DNA of 64,000 bases, taken from positions 2,242,001-2,306,000 of the forward strand of contig NZ_LR134338.1 of the NCBI RefSeq assembly GCF_900637055.1, in the 5' to 3' direction. The notes below the pieces were generated by a model. The model was not told the origin of the DNA and did no database searches. It was given only the letters and a program-made list of their open reading frames with translations. Shown piece by piece: positions 53,154 to 62,299 of the stretch (position 1 is its first letter; every line of letters begins with the position of its first letter). Source of the DNA: Brevibacillus brevis (lineage in GTDB: Bacteria; Bacillota; Bacilli; Brevibacillales; Brevibacillaceae). The position numbers were made by a program, and so were the translations under genes.

Positions 53154-53519
53154 ATGACAGTGGAAATGAATACATCGCTAGGAAAGATCGATGTTACAGA
53201 AGACGTGATCGCACGGATTGCTGGAGGAGCGGCCATGGAAGTTTTTGGACTTGTGGGCATGGCTTCTCGCAAAGCATTGAAAGATGGAATCGCTGAGTTG
53301 TTAGGAAGAGATAACCTGAGCAAAGGTGTCGTCGTTCATAACACAAATGGCGAAGTAGTATTGGACATGCACATTATCGTCAGCTATGGCGTGAAAATTT
53401 CCGAGGTGGCAGGCAACGTTCAACGCCGTGTTCGCTATACCTTGGAGCAAACAGTAGGCATTGATGTGACTGCTGTTAATATTTTTGTGCAGGGAGTTCG
53501 TACAGACAGGGATATGTAA
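53154..53519 (+). CDS. Asp23/Gls24 family protein (YloU)
   Basis: 121 residues. Asp23 domain from residue 8: GKIDVTEDVIARIAGGAAME, GLVGMASRK and the ending VNIFVQGVRTDRD. YloU-like proteins are often encoded directly before fakA, as here, and some attach to the membrane through partners; their function is uncertain. GGAGGAG lies upstream of the ATG. fakA begins 13 bases after the stop. Confidence 0.93.
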   Translation: MTVEMNTSLGKIDVTEDVIARIAGGAAMEVFGLVGMASRKALKDGIAELLGRDNLSKGVVVHNTNGEVVLDMHIIVSYGVKISEVAGNVQRRVRYTLEQTVGIDVTAVNIFVQGVRTDRDM

Positions 53520-53532
53520 GGAGGAACATCAG

Positions 53533-55239
53533 TTGGTACATACGCGTCTAGATGGCGTGCTGTTTAGCCGGATGGTTTACCTGGGGGCGAACCTTTTATC
53601 CGACAACGTCAGAGTAGTGGATGGATTAAACGTCTTTCCTGTGCCGGATGGCGATACGGGGACAAACATGAATTTGACTTTCTCTTCCGGTGTGGAGGAG
53701 TTGACTCGAAAAGAATCCCCCCGAATCACTGAATCGGCAGCTGCTTTGGCAAAAGGTCTGTTAATGGGCGCGCGCGGTAACTCCGGCGTGATTTTGTCCC
53801 AGTTATTCCGCGGCTTCAGCAAATCAGTCAATGGAAAAGACGAGGTTAACGCCCGTCAGTTTGCCGATGCCTTGAAAGCTGGAGTTGACTCTGCGTATCA
53901 GGCAGTGATGAAGCCGGTAGAAGGCACGATTTTGACTGTTGCCCGTGAAGCGGCGGAGATGGCTGTGCGTGCAGCGCGTACGTCAGATGATATTATCTCT
54001 GTCATGGAAAAAACATACGAGCAGGCGCAAGCTACGCTGTTGCGTACGCCGGAAATGCTGCCTGTTCTAAAAGAAGTGGGCGTAGTCGACTCAGGTGGAC
54101 AAGGTCTCTTGTTTATTTATGAAGGGTTTTTGCGAGCATTGCGCGGGGAAGAGCTATCCGCAGATCGTGAGCGTTCGGTACCCAAAATCGGCCAAGAAGA
54201 GCTGGACAAGCTCATTTCCGAGCAGCATCATGCACAAATTCACATGAAAACAGAAGACATCAAGTACGGGTACTGCACGGAGTTTATGGTTCATGTCGCA
54301 CATAGCACTGAGCCGAACAAAAAGCCGTTCTCAGAAGCGATGTTCCGAAACCATCTGGATACGATGGGAGACTCATTGCTTGTCGTCTCTGATGATGAAG
54401 TCGTCAAGGTACATATTCATGCAGAGCATCCGGGAAGCGTACTGCAATACGCTCAGCAATTCGGCAGCCTGCATCGACTGAAGATAGAAAACATGCGCGA
54501 GCAGCATGCGAACATTCTCAAAGCGGAAGAGAGCAAAGGACAGGCGAAGCCAGAATCAGCTGCTCAACCTGCCAAAGAGCTGCTTCCATACGGATTGATC
54601 GCGGTAGCTGCTGGTGGGGGAATCGCTACAATTCTGCGCAGCATGGGTGTGCATGTGGTAGTAGAGGGTGGCCAAACGATGAACCCGAGCACAGAGGACT
54701 TTATGAAGGCCATCGCAGGTCTGAATGCCCAACACATCATCATCCTGCCAAACAACAGCAATATCATCATGGCAGCACAGCAGGCATCTGAGCTCGCTGA
54801 AGTTCCTGTTTCTGTCGTACCGACGAAGAGCATTCCGCAGGGATTGGCAGCATTGGTCAGCTTCCGTGCAGATGTCCAGCCGGAAACGAACGTGCAAGCA
54901 ATGACCAAGGCGATTGCCCAAGTGAAAACGGGTATGGTGACGCATGCGGTTCGAGACACGCAAATGGGTGAGGTAGAAATCAAAGAAGGCGATTTTATCG
55001 GCATGGCTGAGAAAGAAATCGTCACAGCAGGCCCCGACTTGCTAGCATGCGCAACAACGCTGCTCTTGGGAATGGTGGATGAAGACTCCGAAATCATTAC
55101 GATATTCTTGGGAGAAGATGCGACAGAAGATCAGGCTCATGCTTTAGAAAAAGCTTTGGCCGATGCCTACCCGGATGTGGAAGTAGAGATTCAGGCAGGC
55201 GGTCAGCCGTTGTATCCATTCATTTTTTCCGTCGAGTAA
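53533..55239 (+). CDS. fakA: Fatty acid kinase catalytic subunit FakA (DAK1/DegV-associated, YloV)
   Basis: 568 residues from the TTG at 53533 (AGGAGG eight bases upstream; protein starts MVHTRLDGVLFSRMVYLGA). FakA phosphorylates fatty acids bound to a FakB protein, feeding exogenous fatty acids into phospholipids. The DhaL-like ATP domain shows NVFPVPDGDTGTNMNLTF and GARGNSGVILSQLFRG. The central domain and the C-terminal DegV-like domain (TEDFMKAIAGLNAQHIIILP) follow. A DegV/FakB gene is encoded 47 bases downstream. Confidence 0.95.
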   Translation: MVHTRLDGVLFSRMVYLGANLLSDNVRVVDGLNVFPVPDGDTGTNMNLTFSSGVEELTRKESPRITESAAALAKGLLMGARGNSGVILSQLFRGFSKSVNGKDEVNARQFADALKAGVDSAYQAVMKPVEGTILTVAREAAEMAVRAARTSDDIISVMEKTYEQAQATLLRTPEMLPVLKEVGVVDSGGQGLLFIYEGFLRALRGEELSADRERSVPKIGQEELDKLISEQHHAQIHMKTEDIKYGYCTEFMVHVAHSTEPNKKPFSEAMFRNHLDTMGDSLLVVSDDEVVKVHIHAEHPGSVLQYAQQFGSLHRLKIENMREQHANILKAEESKGQAKPESAAQPAKELLPYGLIAVAAGGGIATILRSMGVHVVVEGGQTMNPSTEDFMKAIAGLNAQHIIILPNNSNIIMAAQQASELAEVPVSVVPTKSIPQGLAALVSFRADVQPETNVQAMTKAIAQVKTGMVTHAVRDTQMGEVEIKEGDFIGMAEKEIVTAGPDLLACATTLLLGMVDEDSEIITIFLGEDATEDQAHALEKALADAYPDVEVEIQAGGQPLYPFIFSVE

Positions 55240-55286
55240 ACGCCATCTTATTGAACAAGAACGAATAGGGAGAGGAGCGATCGAGA

Positions 55287-56144
55287 ATGCCAATTGTGAT
55301 TCTTACCGACAGCGCGTCTGATATCGATGCGTCTGAGAGGCAGTCATTGGGGATCGTGGCCGTCCCGTTGAAAATCATGTTTGGGGCGGAAACGTATGTG
55401 GACGCAGTCACTATCTCGTCTTCGGAGTTTTTCGATAAGCTGAAGGAATCGAGTGTGATGCCGACGACCTCGCAGCCGTCTCCGCTTGAATTTGCCGAAG
55501 CGTACAAAGCGATCTATGAGAAATATGGCAAGGACGTGCAAATCATTGCCATCCTCTTGTCCGGTTCCTTGTCAGGTACGTATCAATCAGCGATGATCGC
55601 CAAGTCGATGTTGGATGAAAATATCGACATTACGGTGATCGATTCTCGCAAAGCTTCGTTTGTTCATGGAATGATCTGCGTGGAGGCTGCCAAAGCCGCA
55701 CAAGCAGGCAAGAACAAGGAGCAGATTCTGGATCAGATTGATCGTTATTTGGATGAGGTGCAGGTATACTTTATTGTGGATACACTGGAGTTCCTGCAAA
55801 AAGGCGGTCGAATTGGCAAAGCATCTGCCGTCATCGGCTCGCTCTTGAACATCAAGCCGATTTTGACACTGGATGTCGCCGGGTACGTGTCTGCTTTTGA
55901 CAAGGTAAGAGGGACAAAGAAAGCTCTGAATCGTGTATTTGAAGCTTTGCAGGAATACGCGCAAGGCGAGCCTGTGAAAGTCGCCATGTTGCACAGCAGT
56001 GTTCCAGATCAAGCGGCTGAGCTCTTGGAGCGACTCAAGCAAGAGTTTACGGTAACGGATTCTTGGTTGGAACAGATTGGTCCCGTGATCGGTACGCATA
56101 CAGGTCCAGGGCTACTTGGGATCGTCATGGTAAAAGATAAGTAA
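55287..56144 (+). CDS. DegV family fatty-acid-binding protein (FakB-like)
   Basis: 285 residues. DegV proteins bind a fatty acid and present it to FakA. N-terminal IVILTDSASDIDASERQSLG, the conserved TTSQPSPLEFAEAYKAIYEK and LLSGSLSGTYQSA (Ser loop that holds the carboxylate), DTLEFLQKGGRIGKASAVIG and the C-terminal HTGPGLLGIVMV are all present. GGAGAGGAGCG is upstream of the ATG. Direct adjacency to fakA supports a FakAB pair. Confidence 0.95.
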   Translation: MPIVILTDSASDIDASERQSLGIVAVPLKIMFGAETYVDAVTISSSEFFDKLKESSVMPTTSQPSPLEFAEAYKAIYEKYGKDVQIIAILLSGSLSGTYQSAMIAKSMLDENIDITVIDSRKASFVHGMICVEAAKAAQAGKNKEQILDQIDRYLDEVQVYFIVDTLEFLQKGGRIGKASAVIGSLLNIKPILTLDVAGYVSAFDKVRGTKKALNRVFEALQEYAQGEPVKVAMLHSSVPDQAAELLERLKQEFTVTDSWLEQIGPVIGTHTGPGLLGIVMVKDK

Positions 56145-56161
56145 AGCTTATATAGTTTGGA

Positions 56162-56196
56162 GAGGAGCTTCCCTGAGGGTAGGGGGCTTCTTTTTT
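56162..56196 (+). terminator. Terminator after the DegV gene
   Basis: AGCTTCCCT can pair with AGGGGGCTT with G-T pairs and a bulge, followed by six T. Confidence 0.65.
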
Positions 56197-56253
56197 ATAG
56201 AGAGGTACTGTTAAAACTATTTAAAAGTCATAAAAAATAAGGGGGAGGTTTTG

Positions 56254-56745
56254 GTGAATAAGGATGATTTCCTTATTGAGTTGGAGGATATTGTGTATGA
56301 TTCTCTATTTATTGGCGGTCATAAAGATGATTTGAACAAAGAAATTTCTGCTAATAGGTGGTCTATTTCTTTAAGTATGCAGTTAGCTAGTCAGTTCACA
56401 GTTTCTGATTTCATGAACTTTTTCCATAAAGTGATAGAGAATAGACAACAGCAAATTTTAAAATCAAATAGTGATCATGGAATGCAGTTATATGTTTGGT
56501 TCGATTGGCAGGCTTCGCAACTAAGATTTAATCTTATATCTCAGATTCATGAAAGACTCCCTTTTAGCGGAAAGATTGAAATCCTTGATGAGCTTGAACC
56601 AATCATTAACGAGTTTATTCACTTTCCTTATCATGATGGAATTCCAATAGTAGAAACAGCAAACGAAGGAATTGATGTTCAAGCAGATTTCAACCGAGAA
56701 CTAGATCCCGTCAAGGTATTCCTAATTTCACTTCCAAAGAAATAA
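56254..56745 (+). CDS. AT-rich orphan gene, protein of unknown function
   Basis: 163 residues from the GTG at 56254 (GGGGGAGG five bases upstream; a TTG one codon earlier is closer to it). No family recognised. The protein is acidic and aromatic-rich (NKDDFLIELEDIVYDSLFIG, MQLYVWFDWQASQLRFNLIS, PIINEFIHFPYHDGIPI) with no signal peptide or membrane segment; such composition is common in immunity-type and contact-dependent accessory proteins, but this is weak evidence. Codon use is clearly more AT-rich than in the genes on both sides. It interrupts the fakA-degV / sdaAB spacing and has its own terminator. Confidence 0.7.
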   Translation: MNKDDFLIELEDIVYDSLFIGGHKDDLNKEISANRWSISLSMQLASQFTVSDFMNFFHKVIENRQQQILKSNSDHGMQLYVWFDWQASQLRFNLISQIHERLPFSGKIEILDELEPIINEFIHFPYHDGIPIVETANEGIDVQADFNRELDPVKVFLISLPKK

Positions 56746-56821
56746 AATGAAATTCATGAAGTTTGCACGATTACATGTTGGTTGTGGGACCCAAAAGATA
56801 CCTGCTCGACGATCCCTGACG

Positions 56822-56850
56822 AACACCATCTTTTTAGAGGGAGTTTTTTC
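56822..56850 (+). terminator. Terminator after the AT-rich orphan gene
   Basis: AACACCATCT pairs with AGAGGGAGTT leaving two single mismatches, loop TTTT, tail of four T. Confidence 0.6.
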
Positions 56851-56995
56851 ATTTATCCTGATTTGACCGCATGTTGTCTGCGTAAATCGGTTATGATTGC
56901 TTTACGTACAGTTTCCTCTGTAGCGCTTTCAAAGGCTGTAGGATACAATGAGAGTGAATCTTGTTGAACCCCTTGTGATTCGGGAGGAGAACCGG

Positions 56996-57661
56996 TTGAA
57001 GTACAAAAGCGTATTTGATATTATCGGTCCAATTATGGTTGGGCCATCTAGCTCCCATACGGCTGGTGCAGCCCGTATCGGTCGTGTGGCTCGCAAGCTG
57101 TTTGGCAGAATGCCTTCGCGAGCAGAAATTGTTTTTTACGGCTCATTTGCAAAAACGTATCAAGGACATGGTTCTGATGTGGCGACAGTGGCAGGAATTC
57201 TTGACTTTGACACGTCGGATTTGCGTCTGAAAAATTCGCTGGTGATTGCAGAAAAAGCCGGCATGGAAGTGGAGTTGACCACTTCTGAGGTTTTGACAGA
57301 ACACCCGAACACAGCGCGGATCAAGCTGTCCGATGATGAGCATCAAATTGAACTCGTCGGTGTTTCTATTGGTGGCGGGAAGATCGAAGTGTTGGAATTG
57401 AACGGGTTTTCCTTTCAGTTGGGCTTCGATACACCGACGCTCTTGGTCTTGCATGAGGATCGCTTTGGGATGATTGCGGCTGTGGCAAAAGTACTGACCC
57501 AACACAGTATTAATGTGGGGCTCATGGAAGTGTCTCGTCACACACGCGGTTCCCGTGCTTTGATGGCAATCGAAACGGATTCGACGATCTCGCCGGAAGT
57601 CCTGGAGGAAATTCGTCAAATCCCCCATATCTTTGACGTATCCCTGCTCGCATTGAACTAA
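56996..57661 (+). CDS. sdaAB: L-serine dehydratase, beta subunit
   Basis: 221 residues from the TTG at 56996 (GGGAGGAG seven bases upstream), giving MKYKSVFDIIGPIMVGPSSS, the conserved start; the frame is open further 5'. With SdaAA it deaminates serine to pyruvate. The segments GPSSSHTAGAARIGRVARKL and FYGSFAKTYQGHGSDVA are typical. A C-terminal ACT domain (LLVLHEDRFGMIAAVAKVL) from about residue 148 may sense serine. It is followed 38 bases later by sdaAA. Confidence 0.95.
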   Translation: MKYKSVFDIIGPIMVGPSSSHTAGAARIGRVARKLFGRMPSRAEIVFYGSFAKTYQGHGSDVATVAGILDFDTSDLRLKNSLVIAEKAGMEVELTTSEVLTEHPNTARIKLSDDEHQIELVGVSIGGGKIEVLELNGFSFQLGFDTPTLLVLHEDRFGMIAAVAKVLTQHSINVGLMEVSRHTRGSRALMAIETDSTISPEVLEEIRQIPHIFDVSLLALN

Positions 57662-57699
57662 GCAAAAGGACGAGCAGGATTAGAGGAGTGAACAACCAG

Positions 57700-58584
57700 A
57701 TGTTTCGTAATGTGGCTGAACTAGTAGAGTTGGCCGAATCCCAGGGGAAGAAGATCTCCGAGGTGATGATTGAAGCAGAAATGGAAGTTTCCCAGCGCAG
57801 TCGGGATGCCATTATGCAAGATATGTACGCCAACCTCGATGTGATGGAAAAAGCAGTGCGTCGCGGGCTTACCGAAGATATTCGTTCGCATAGCGGGTTG
57901 ACGGGCGGCGATGCGAAGAAGCTGCAAACATATATGGAGACCAAGACGTTTTTGTCCGGTCCCACACTTTTGAATGCCGTCTCGATGTCTGTGGCGGTTA
58001 ACGAAGTAAACGCAGCAATGGGTACGATTGTCGCAACGCCTACAGCAGGAGCATGCGGCATTGTACCAGGGACGCTGTTTGCCGTATCCGACAAGCTGCA
58101 ACCGACCCGTGAGGAAATGGTCAATTATTTGTTCACGGCAGGCGCTATCGGGTATTGCATTGCCAATAACGCATTCATTTCGGGTGCTGCGGGTGGTTGC
58201 CAGGCAGAGGTAGGCTCTGCAACAGCCATGGCTGCTGCGGCGATTGTAGAAATGGCTGGCGGTACGCCTGAGGAATCTGCCCAAGCAGTGGCGATCGCGT
58301 TGAAAAATATGCTCGGTCTGGTCTGTGACCCCGTAGCCGGACTGGTTGAAGTACCATGTGTCAAACGAAATGCGATGGGAGCAGCGATTGCGACGGTAGC
58401 CGCAGATATGGCAATGGCAGGCATCAAGAGCGTAATCCCGACAGATGAAGTTATCGATGCCATGTACCGAATCGGCTGTGCCATGCCGACTGCGCTGAAG
58501 GAAACCGCACAGGGTGGTCTTGCTGCCACGCAAACGGGCCGCATGATCGAAGCCAAAGTGTTCGGCGTACGGATGGAGAAGTAA
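57700..58584 (+). CDS. sdaAA: L-serine dehydratase, alpha subunit
   Basis: 294 residues from the ATG at 57700 (GAGGAG eleven bases upstream; protein starts MFRNVAELVELAESQG like its Bacillus homolog). It holds the iron-sulfur cluster. Conserved Cys-bearing motifs: ATPTAGACGIVPGTLF, GAAGGCQAEVGSATAM, CDPVAGLVEVPCVKRNAMG. recG begins 1 base after its stop, so the three genes are one transcript. Confidence 0.97.
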   Translation: MFRNVAELVELAESQGKKISEVMIEAEMEVSQRSRDAIMQDMYANLDVMEKAVRRGLTEDIRSHSGLTGGDAKKLQTYMETKTFLSGPTLLNAVSMSVAVNEVNAAMGTIVATPTAGACGIVPGTLFAVSDKLQPTREEMVNYLFTAGAIGYCIANNAFISGAAGGCQAEVGSATAMAAAAIVEMAGGTPEESAQAVAIALKNMLGLVCDPVAGLVEVPCVKRNAMGAAIATVAADMAMAGIKSVIPTDEVIDAMYRIGCAMPTALKETAQGGLAATQTGRMIEAKVFGVRMEK

Positions 58585-58585
58585 G

Positions 58586-60640
58586 ATGGCTGGTGCATAT
58601 CAATCGCCCGTCTCCCTTTTGCACGGGGTAGGGGAAGAGCGGGCGAAGGCATTTGCAGGATTGGGAATCAACAGCATTGGTGATTTGCTGGAGTATTTCC
58701 CGTCTCGCTATGAAGATTACCGTGTGCGCGATTTGACAGAAGTAAAAGACGGAGAGAGGGTCACGCTGGCAGGTACGGTGTACGGCGAACCCTCTGTTCG
58801 TTTTTATGGAAAAAGAAAATCACGACTGTCGGTCAAGATTGTCATGGATCGTGTCGTGGTGACGGCTGTCTGGTTCAATCAGACGTTTGTCAAAAGCAGG
58901 CTGTCGCCCGGCAAGGAAATACTCGTCACAGGAAAATGGGACAAGCACAAGCTACAGATCACTGTGAGCGAAATGACAGAAGTAGACTCCGAACGTGCGA
59001 CAAAACGAGGCGAGCTCGCCCCTGTCTATCCACTTGGCGGCGATGTGACGCATACACTGCTGCGCAAAACCATTCAACAGGCGTTGCGTCAGTATGGCAA
59101 GGAGATTCCTGAGATCCTTCCTGCGGATATTGTGGAGCGCTACCGACTGATGCCGCGGGTGCATGCCTTTCATTCGATTCATTTTCCGGAAAATGCGGAA
59201 GATGGCCGTCAAGCGCGGCGACGGATTATGTTCGAGGAGCTTTTTTTATTCCAGTTGAAAATGCAAACACTGCGCAAAATTAATCGGCAGCAAACGGAAG
59301 GTGTTGCTTTGGCGATTCCGATGGAAGAGGTACGGGAATTTGTCAAAGGGTTACCGTTCCCGCTGACAGATGCGCAGAAACGAGTGGTAAAAGAAATATT
59401 GGACGACATGCGTGCCCCTCATGCGATGAATCGGCTGCTGCAAGGGGACGTAGGCTCTGGGAAAACCGTCGTAGCTGCGATCGCCCTGATTGCTGCGGTG
59501 AAAGCAGGTTATCAGGGAGCACTGATGGTACCGACGGAGATTCTCGCCGAGCAGCATGTGCAGTCGTTGACGAAGCTCTTGTCCGATTACGGCATTCAGG
59601 TCGCGCTCTTATCTGGCTCACTGACCGCGAAACGTAGACGCGAAGTCATCGGCTCTCTGCAAATGGGGCTAATCGATGTCGTAGTCGGCACCCATGCGCT
59701 CATTCAAGAGGACGTCTTTTTCTCCCGTCTTGGTCTCGTGATTACGGACGAGCAGCACCGATTCGGTGTGGAGCAGCGGCGAATTTTACGGAATAAAGGC
59801 TTGTCACCCGATGTCTTGTTTATGACTGCAACGCCAATTCCGAGAACACTGGCAATTACGGCATTTGGCGACATGGACGTCTCGACGATTGATCAAATGC
59901 CTGCGGGGCGCAAACCGATTGAGACGACATGGAAAAAGCATGATCAGTTTCCGGCTGTGCTGGAGCAAATGCGGGATGAACTGCGCAAAGGACGACAGGC
60001 GTATGTGATTTGTCCGCTTATTGAGGAATCCGAAAAGCTCGATGTGCAAAATGCGATTGATGTACATGCTCAGCTCACACACATTTTCCCTGAATTTGGC
60101 GTAGGCCTGATGCATGGGCGACTGCCAGCGAAGGAAAAGGATGCAGTCATGCAAGCCTTTCTTGCGGCAGAGCACGATGTCCTGGTCAGTACAACGGTCG
60201 TAGAGGTCGGTGTGAATGTGCCGAATGCCACCTATATGGTCATTTATGATGCGGAGCGGTTTGGTCTTGCTCAGCTTCACCAATTGCGTGGACGCGTAGG
60301 ACGTGGCTCTGAACAGTCGTATTGTGTGCTGATCGCCGATCCGAAATCCGAGATCGGAAAAGAGCGGATGCGTGTCATGTGCGAGACAACGGATGGATTC
60401 GAGCTGTCGCAGCGCGATTTGGAATTGCGCGGACCGGGTGATTTTTTCGGCACGAAGCAGAGCGGCTTGCCGGAGTTTAAGGTCGCTGATCTATTAAGTG
60501 ATTACAAAGCGCTGGAGGTAGCGAGACAGGAGACTGTCAAGCTGGTAGCAGAGGACTCTTTCTGGCGCGACGAAAAGTATCACTGGCTGCGTGACTATTT
60601 GAAGAATGAGGGCGTGCTGGATGGCGTCGTCTTCGATTAA
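58586..60640 (+). CDS. recG: ATP-dependent DNA helicase RecG
   Basis: 684 residues. RecG reverses stalled forks and branch-migrates Holliday junctions. The N-terminal wedge domain (VSLLHGVGEERAKAFAGLGI, EYFPSRYEDYRVRDL) with OB fold spans about 1-240. The motor has LLQGDVGSGKTVVA, TDEQHRFG, FMTATPIPRTLA and LHQLRGRVGRGSEQSYC. The C-terminal TRG-like region DLELRGPGDFFGTKQSG is complete. In B. subtilis fapR and the fatty-acid genes follow; here a different gene follows. Confidence 0.98.
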   Translation: MAGAYQSPVSLLHGVGEERAKAFAGLGINSIGDLLEYFPSRYEDYRVRDLTEVKDGERVTLAGTVYGEPSVRFYGKRKSRLSVKIVMDRVVVTAVWFNQTFVKSRLSPGKEILVTGKWDKHKLQITVSEMTEVDSERATKRGELAPVYPLGGDVTHTLLRKTIQQALRQYGKEIPEILPADIVERYRLMPRVHAFHSIHFPENAEDGRQARRRIMFEELFLFQLKMQTLRKINRQQTEGVALAIPMEEVREFVKGLPFPLTDAQKRVVKEILDDMRAPHAMNRLLQGDVGSGKTVVAAIALIAAVKAGYQGALMVPTEILAEQHVQSLTKLLSDYGIQVALLSGSLTAKRRREVIGSLQMGLIDVVVGTHALIQEDVFFSRLGLVITDEQHRFGVEQRRILRNKGLSPDVLFMTATPIPRTLAITAFGDMDVSTIDQMPAGRKPIETTWKKHDQFPAVLEQMRDELRKGRQAYVICPLIEESEKLDVQNAIDVHAQLTHIFPEFGVGLMHGRLPAKEKDAVMQAFLAAEHDVLVSTTVVEVGVNVPNATYMVIYDAERFGLAQLHQLRGRVGRGSEQSYCVLIADPKSEIGKERMRVMCETTDGFELSQRDLELRGPGDFFGTKQSGLPEFKVADLLSDYKALEVARQETVKLVAEDSFWRDEKYHWLRDYLKNEGVLDGVVFD

Positions 60641-60654
60641 GAAAGGTAGGAAGG

Positions 60655-60688
60655 CCTTCCCACTTCAAGCGTGTGGGTAGGTTTTTTC
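60655..60688 (+). terminator. Terminator after recG
   Basis: CCTTCCCAC pairs with GTGGGTAGG (one mismatch) around nine bases, then TTTTTTCTTTT. Confidence 0.75.
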
Positions 60689-60769
60689 TTTTGTGGGGTG
60701 AAACCTTAAGCGGGCTATCGACGTCTATCCTCTGTAAGGTAAATTTTTCTAGGAAGCGAGGCGAGTTTT

Positions 60770-62299
60770 TTGTCTTTGCGAAAAATTCGGGGAATGAGTA
60801 TGTCCATTGTGTTCGCATTGCTTATCATGACAGGATCCGACTTCGCGCAAGCAACTTCCACGGACAGTCGGATTGCTCAGACTGGCCCATCCCATACGAC
60901 CAGCCAAATGACAAAGGAATGGAAGCAAAAGGAACTGCCTTACGACTACGCGGCGATGAAAGAAGACGTGGTCATTCAGCTAAACGACGCTCCACAGCTC
61001 CGCTCTCCTCGAAGAACGGTAGTGGGACCTGCACCACAGGCATACACCCTCTTTTTTAAGGAAGCCGTGAACCGAGGAACAGTCGAAGCAGCCATCCGAA
61101 AAAATGCCCAGGAAGAGACCAAAAAAGAGGACTTGGGTTTCGTGGAGCCGATTTTTACGTTTCACTGGGTGCACGAGCGTCAACTGCAATTGCTGGCGAC
61201 TCTTCCTGATACACTTGCCAAAGATAGAAGCTGGACGGAATATGTTGTAAACGTAGCAGGAGCGAAGACGGTAAAGGGAACTGTGTTTGACGATACGAAT
61301 GAGTTCTCGGCGGTGGTGTTTGTTCCGTCTCAGATTTGGCGAGTCTCAGTCGATGGCAAGGTGAAAGAAAAAATGACGGACTTTGCCGTCAGGACTCCCA
61401 TGGAGTTTATCGACCCTGAGGAACGGTATGTGCTGCTGGAGCGATTTACAGAATATTGTGAGTGCGATGCCCGTTTCCCCATGCTGTATTCGATTTATGA
61501 CACACAGACAAAAGAACTGACCGCGTATCCAGTGGAGCTGACTGACAATTATAGCGGTGCAGGCGACTTCATGGCAGATCGTCGCGGCTTCTTTTTCGCT
61601 CATCCACCGAAAGGGACAGATGTACCGAAAAGCGAGTTTGCCACTCGTGTCAAGGTAGATGGATACGTACACGGAGCCAGCTTTAGCCATGATCGCAAGT
61701 ATGTATTGATGGCAGTAGGCAAGACCGAACAGAAAAAGGATCTCGATCTGGTCGTGTACGATTTGGCAGCTGGAAAAGAACGGCGCCTCCCAGGTGTCAT
61801 CAAAGGATGGGTTCCAACAGACGAGATGAATGGGCAAGTCCAGCCCGTCAGTTTTATGGATGATGGTCGTTACGCGACGTTTGAAATGAGGATAGAGGAA
61901 GAAAGCTTTGAAGAGCTCCGTCAACGCTACGATTGGCAGTCAGGCAAGGTGATCAGCTGGAATCCACCGGTTCCCAAAGAAGCGTGGTCTGGCTATATCC
62001 AGTCGACAGATGGCGCCTATCAAATGTATTGGAATGCAGGGGTGTTTAAGGGCAACGTTAAACTGATGGAAATGAAGCCAGAAGCGATATGGATTCCAGG
62101 CACTCACCATTTGGTTTATATCGATTGGGAAAAAGCTGAGCAGGGAGCGGAGTCTTTGTCGTCGCTCTTCCTGTTCGATGCTGATCGCAAGCAACAATCT
62201 GTGCTGGTGAAAGGACTGCCAGCAAGTGTATCGATTTTGGGAGCTAGCAACGACGGAAAATGGCTGTATGTCACGACTCCGGACGCATTTGTCCCCTAG
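60770..62299 (+). CDS. Exported beta-propeller-like protein of unknown function
   Basis: 509 residues starting with TTG at 60770 (GAGG eight bases upstream). A signal peptide (MSLRKIRGMSMSIVFALLIM) runs to about residue 29. The first 150 residues look Ig-like (PRRTVVGPAPQAYTLFFKEA, FHWVHERQLQLLATLP); the rest has regular blade-like repeats of the kind HDRKYVLMAVG, FMDDGRYATFEMR and SNDGKWLYVTTP, as in WD40 or TolB-type propellers. No enzyme motif is recognised. It lies after recG with its own upstream gap and ends 4 bases inside the convergent GNAT gene. Confidence 0.8.
   Translation: MSLRKIRGMSMSIVFALLIMTGSDFAQATSTDSRIAQTGPSHTTSQMTKEWKQKELPYDYAAMKEDVVIQLNDAPQLRSPRRTVVGPAPQAYTLFFKEAVNRGTVEAAIRKNAQEETKKEDLGFVEPIFTFHWVHERQLQLLATLPDTLAKDRSWTEYVVNVAGAKTVKGTVFDDTNEFSAVVFVPSQIWRVSVDGKVKEKMTDFAVRTPMEFIDPEERYVLLERFTEYCECDARFPMLYSIYDTQTKELTAYPVELTDNYSGAGDFMADRRGFFFAHPPKGTDVPKSEFATRVKVDGYVHGASFSHDRKYVLMAVGKTEQKKDLDLVVYDLAAGKERRLPGVIKGWVPTDEMNGQVQPVSFMDDGRYATFEMRIEEESFEELRQRYDWQSGKVISWNPPVPKEAWSGYIQSTDGAYQMYWNAGVFKGNVKLMEMKPEAIWIPGTHHLVYIDWEKAEQGAESLSSLFLFDADRKQQSVLVKGLPASVSILGASNDGKWLYVTTPDAFVP

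Noticed and set aside
56908..56949. Catabolite-response-like sequence TGTAGCGCTTTCA upstream of sdaAB
   Set aside because: One half matches a cre site but the other half is a base short; too weak to call.
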